Positions 32,838 to 33,401 of a stretch of DNA of 33,401 nt are shown here, in pieces. The DNA comes from an uncultured Granulosicoccaceae bacterium (GTDB taxonomy: Bacteria > Pseudomonadota > Gammaproteobacteria > Granulosicoccales > Granulosicoccaceae): NCBI GenBank assembly GCA_938035125.1, contig CALHNS010000005.1, positions 72,469 to 105,869 of the forward strand, written 5' to 3'. Both the position numbers and the translations under genes were made by a program. A model generated the notes under the pieces. The model saw only the letters and a list, made by a program, of their open reading frames with translations. It ran no database searches and had not been told where the DNA came from. The first letter of the stretch is position 1; each line of letters starts with the position of its first letter.

Positions 32838-33401
32838 GTGAATACAACCGTACAAGCCGACCTAAATTGCATCGTTAATACAGATCGTTGGAATATTTCG
32901 GACAGTAACTTTCAAGCACATTGTCGCCAAAAGATTAATAAGAACGGTGTTATTGTTTTACCCGAATTTCTAACTCGGTCAGCTGTAAAAACTATTCAAG
33001 TTGAAGGAAATCAGAATCGTCATCACGCTTACTATACAAAAGGTACGCACAATGTGTACTTAACACCGAACGATGATAGCTACCCAAACCAACACCCACG
33101 TAATAGACAAGTCACATCATCTAAAGGGTGTATTACCACCGATCAAATACCAACTGATTCCCCGTTGCACGCGTTGTATGAAAACACTACGTTTAGGAAT
33201 TTTCTATGCAAGGTGTTAGATGAAGAAGCTTTACACGAATACGCAGACGCCTTGTCATCGATTAATTTGCACTACGCAGAAGACACTCAAGAGCTCGGGT
33301 GGCACTTCGACAATTCGTCGTTTGCCATCACTCTGTTAATACAAAAACCTGATGACGGAGGTGTATTCGAATACGTTGAACACCTACGAGGCGAGAATGA
33401 C
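32838..33401 (+). CDS. 2-oxoglutarate/Fe(II) oxygenase-like protein (3' end outside window)
   Basis: An open frame of 188 codons runs from GTG 32838 to the window edge. GTG is the first start after the in-frame TGA at 32826-32828. Residues 31-41 (KINKNGVIVLP) fit the opening strand of phytanoyl-hydroxylase-like oxygenases. The first two iron ligands are His156 and Asp158 in GWHFDNSSFAITLLIQKP, followed by GGVFEYVEHLR, where the strand carrying the second half of the site begins. The sequence reminds me of the group that includes amino-acid halogenases and hydroxylases of the BesD/HalD kind, but the carboxylate (HFD, not H-x-G) argues for hydroxylation, not halogenation. The distal His and the 2OG-binding Arg lie beyond the window. 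GAGAC upstream is only a weak ribosome binding site. Confidence 0.72.
   Translation, partial: MNTTVQADLNCIVNTDRWNISDSNFQAHCRQKINKNGVIVLPEFLTRSAVKTIQVEGNQNRHHAYYTKGTHNVYLTPNDDSYPNQHPRNRQVTSSKGCITTDQIPTDSPLHALYENTTFRNFLCKVLDEEALHEYADALSSINLHYAEDTQELGWHFDNSSFAITLLIQKPDDGGVFEYVEHLRGEND

Noticed and set aside
32629..32847. 72-codon minus-strand frame between the methyltransferase and the partial oxygenase
   Set aside because: No family features, no ribosome binding site, and it overlaps the oxygenase start; more likely chance in the divergent promoter region.

Overview
The window reads as ordinary chromosomal DNA of a Gram-negative bacterium, most likely a free-living, probably marine or aquatic gammaproteobacterium. 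The pointers are a Rof (Rho-binding antiterminator) homologue, a UgpBAEC-type importer, a TRAP-type importer, periplasmic c-type peroxidase, Sec signal peptides, a lipobox protein, and a dense moderately AT-rich layout (GC by eye in the low-to-mid 40s, not computed). The genus cannot be fixed from the sequence. I see no tRNA, rRNA, transposase, integrase, phage gene or CRISPR array.

Left part (1-3.7 kb): a rhomboid protease cut by the window edge; a DUF1348/SnoaL-like gene interrupted by one in-frame TGA where the family has Trp; a divergent MsrA; a secreted protein with two copies of a short Cys-pair module and two fasciclin (FAS1) domains; and rof. Transport part (3.7-11.8 kb): ugpB-ugpA-ugpE-ugpC, an Asp/Glu-racemase-superfamily gene converging on ugpC with overlapping stop codons, then dctP - intrinsic terminator - dctQ - dctM. 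Middle part (11.9-17 kb): a YcaQ-like DNA glycosylase with a small membrane protein upstream, a ThuA-like protein, a secreted protein sharing the Cys-pair module with the FAS1 protein, a glutathione S-transferase, a 9-bp tandem repeat that fills a convergent gap, and an isopenicillin-N-synthase-like 2OG-Fe(II) oxygenase.

Signalling/redox part (17-28.9 kb, all minus strand): two tight operons. The upstream one is a membrane hybrid histidine kinase, a 1449-residue fusion of a GMC (cholesterol-oxidase-like) flavoenzyme with a C-terminal alpha/beta hydrolase whose nucleophile position is Cys, a 165-residue protein of unknown function, and a PhoD-like metallophosphoesterase. The downstream one is a di-heme cytochrome c peroxidase overlapping a membrane PAS-GGDEF-EAL protein with an all-helical periplasmic sensor. 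The four-gene kinase/oxidase-hydrolase/unknown/phosphoesterase operon is the best candidate here for an undescribed system; a lipid- or sterol-ester-linked pathway is a guess from the domains only.

Right part (28.9-33.4 kb): a Bcp-type peroxiredoxin converging with a PQQ-type aldose sugar dehydrogenase, a small membrane protein starting divergently inside the dehydrogenase's 5' end, a lipoprotein, a SAM methyltransferase and a partial 2OG-Fe(II) oxygenase that runs off the window.
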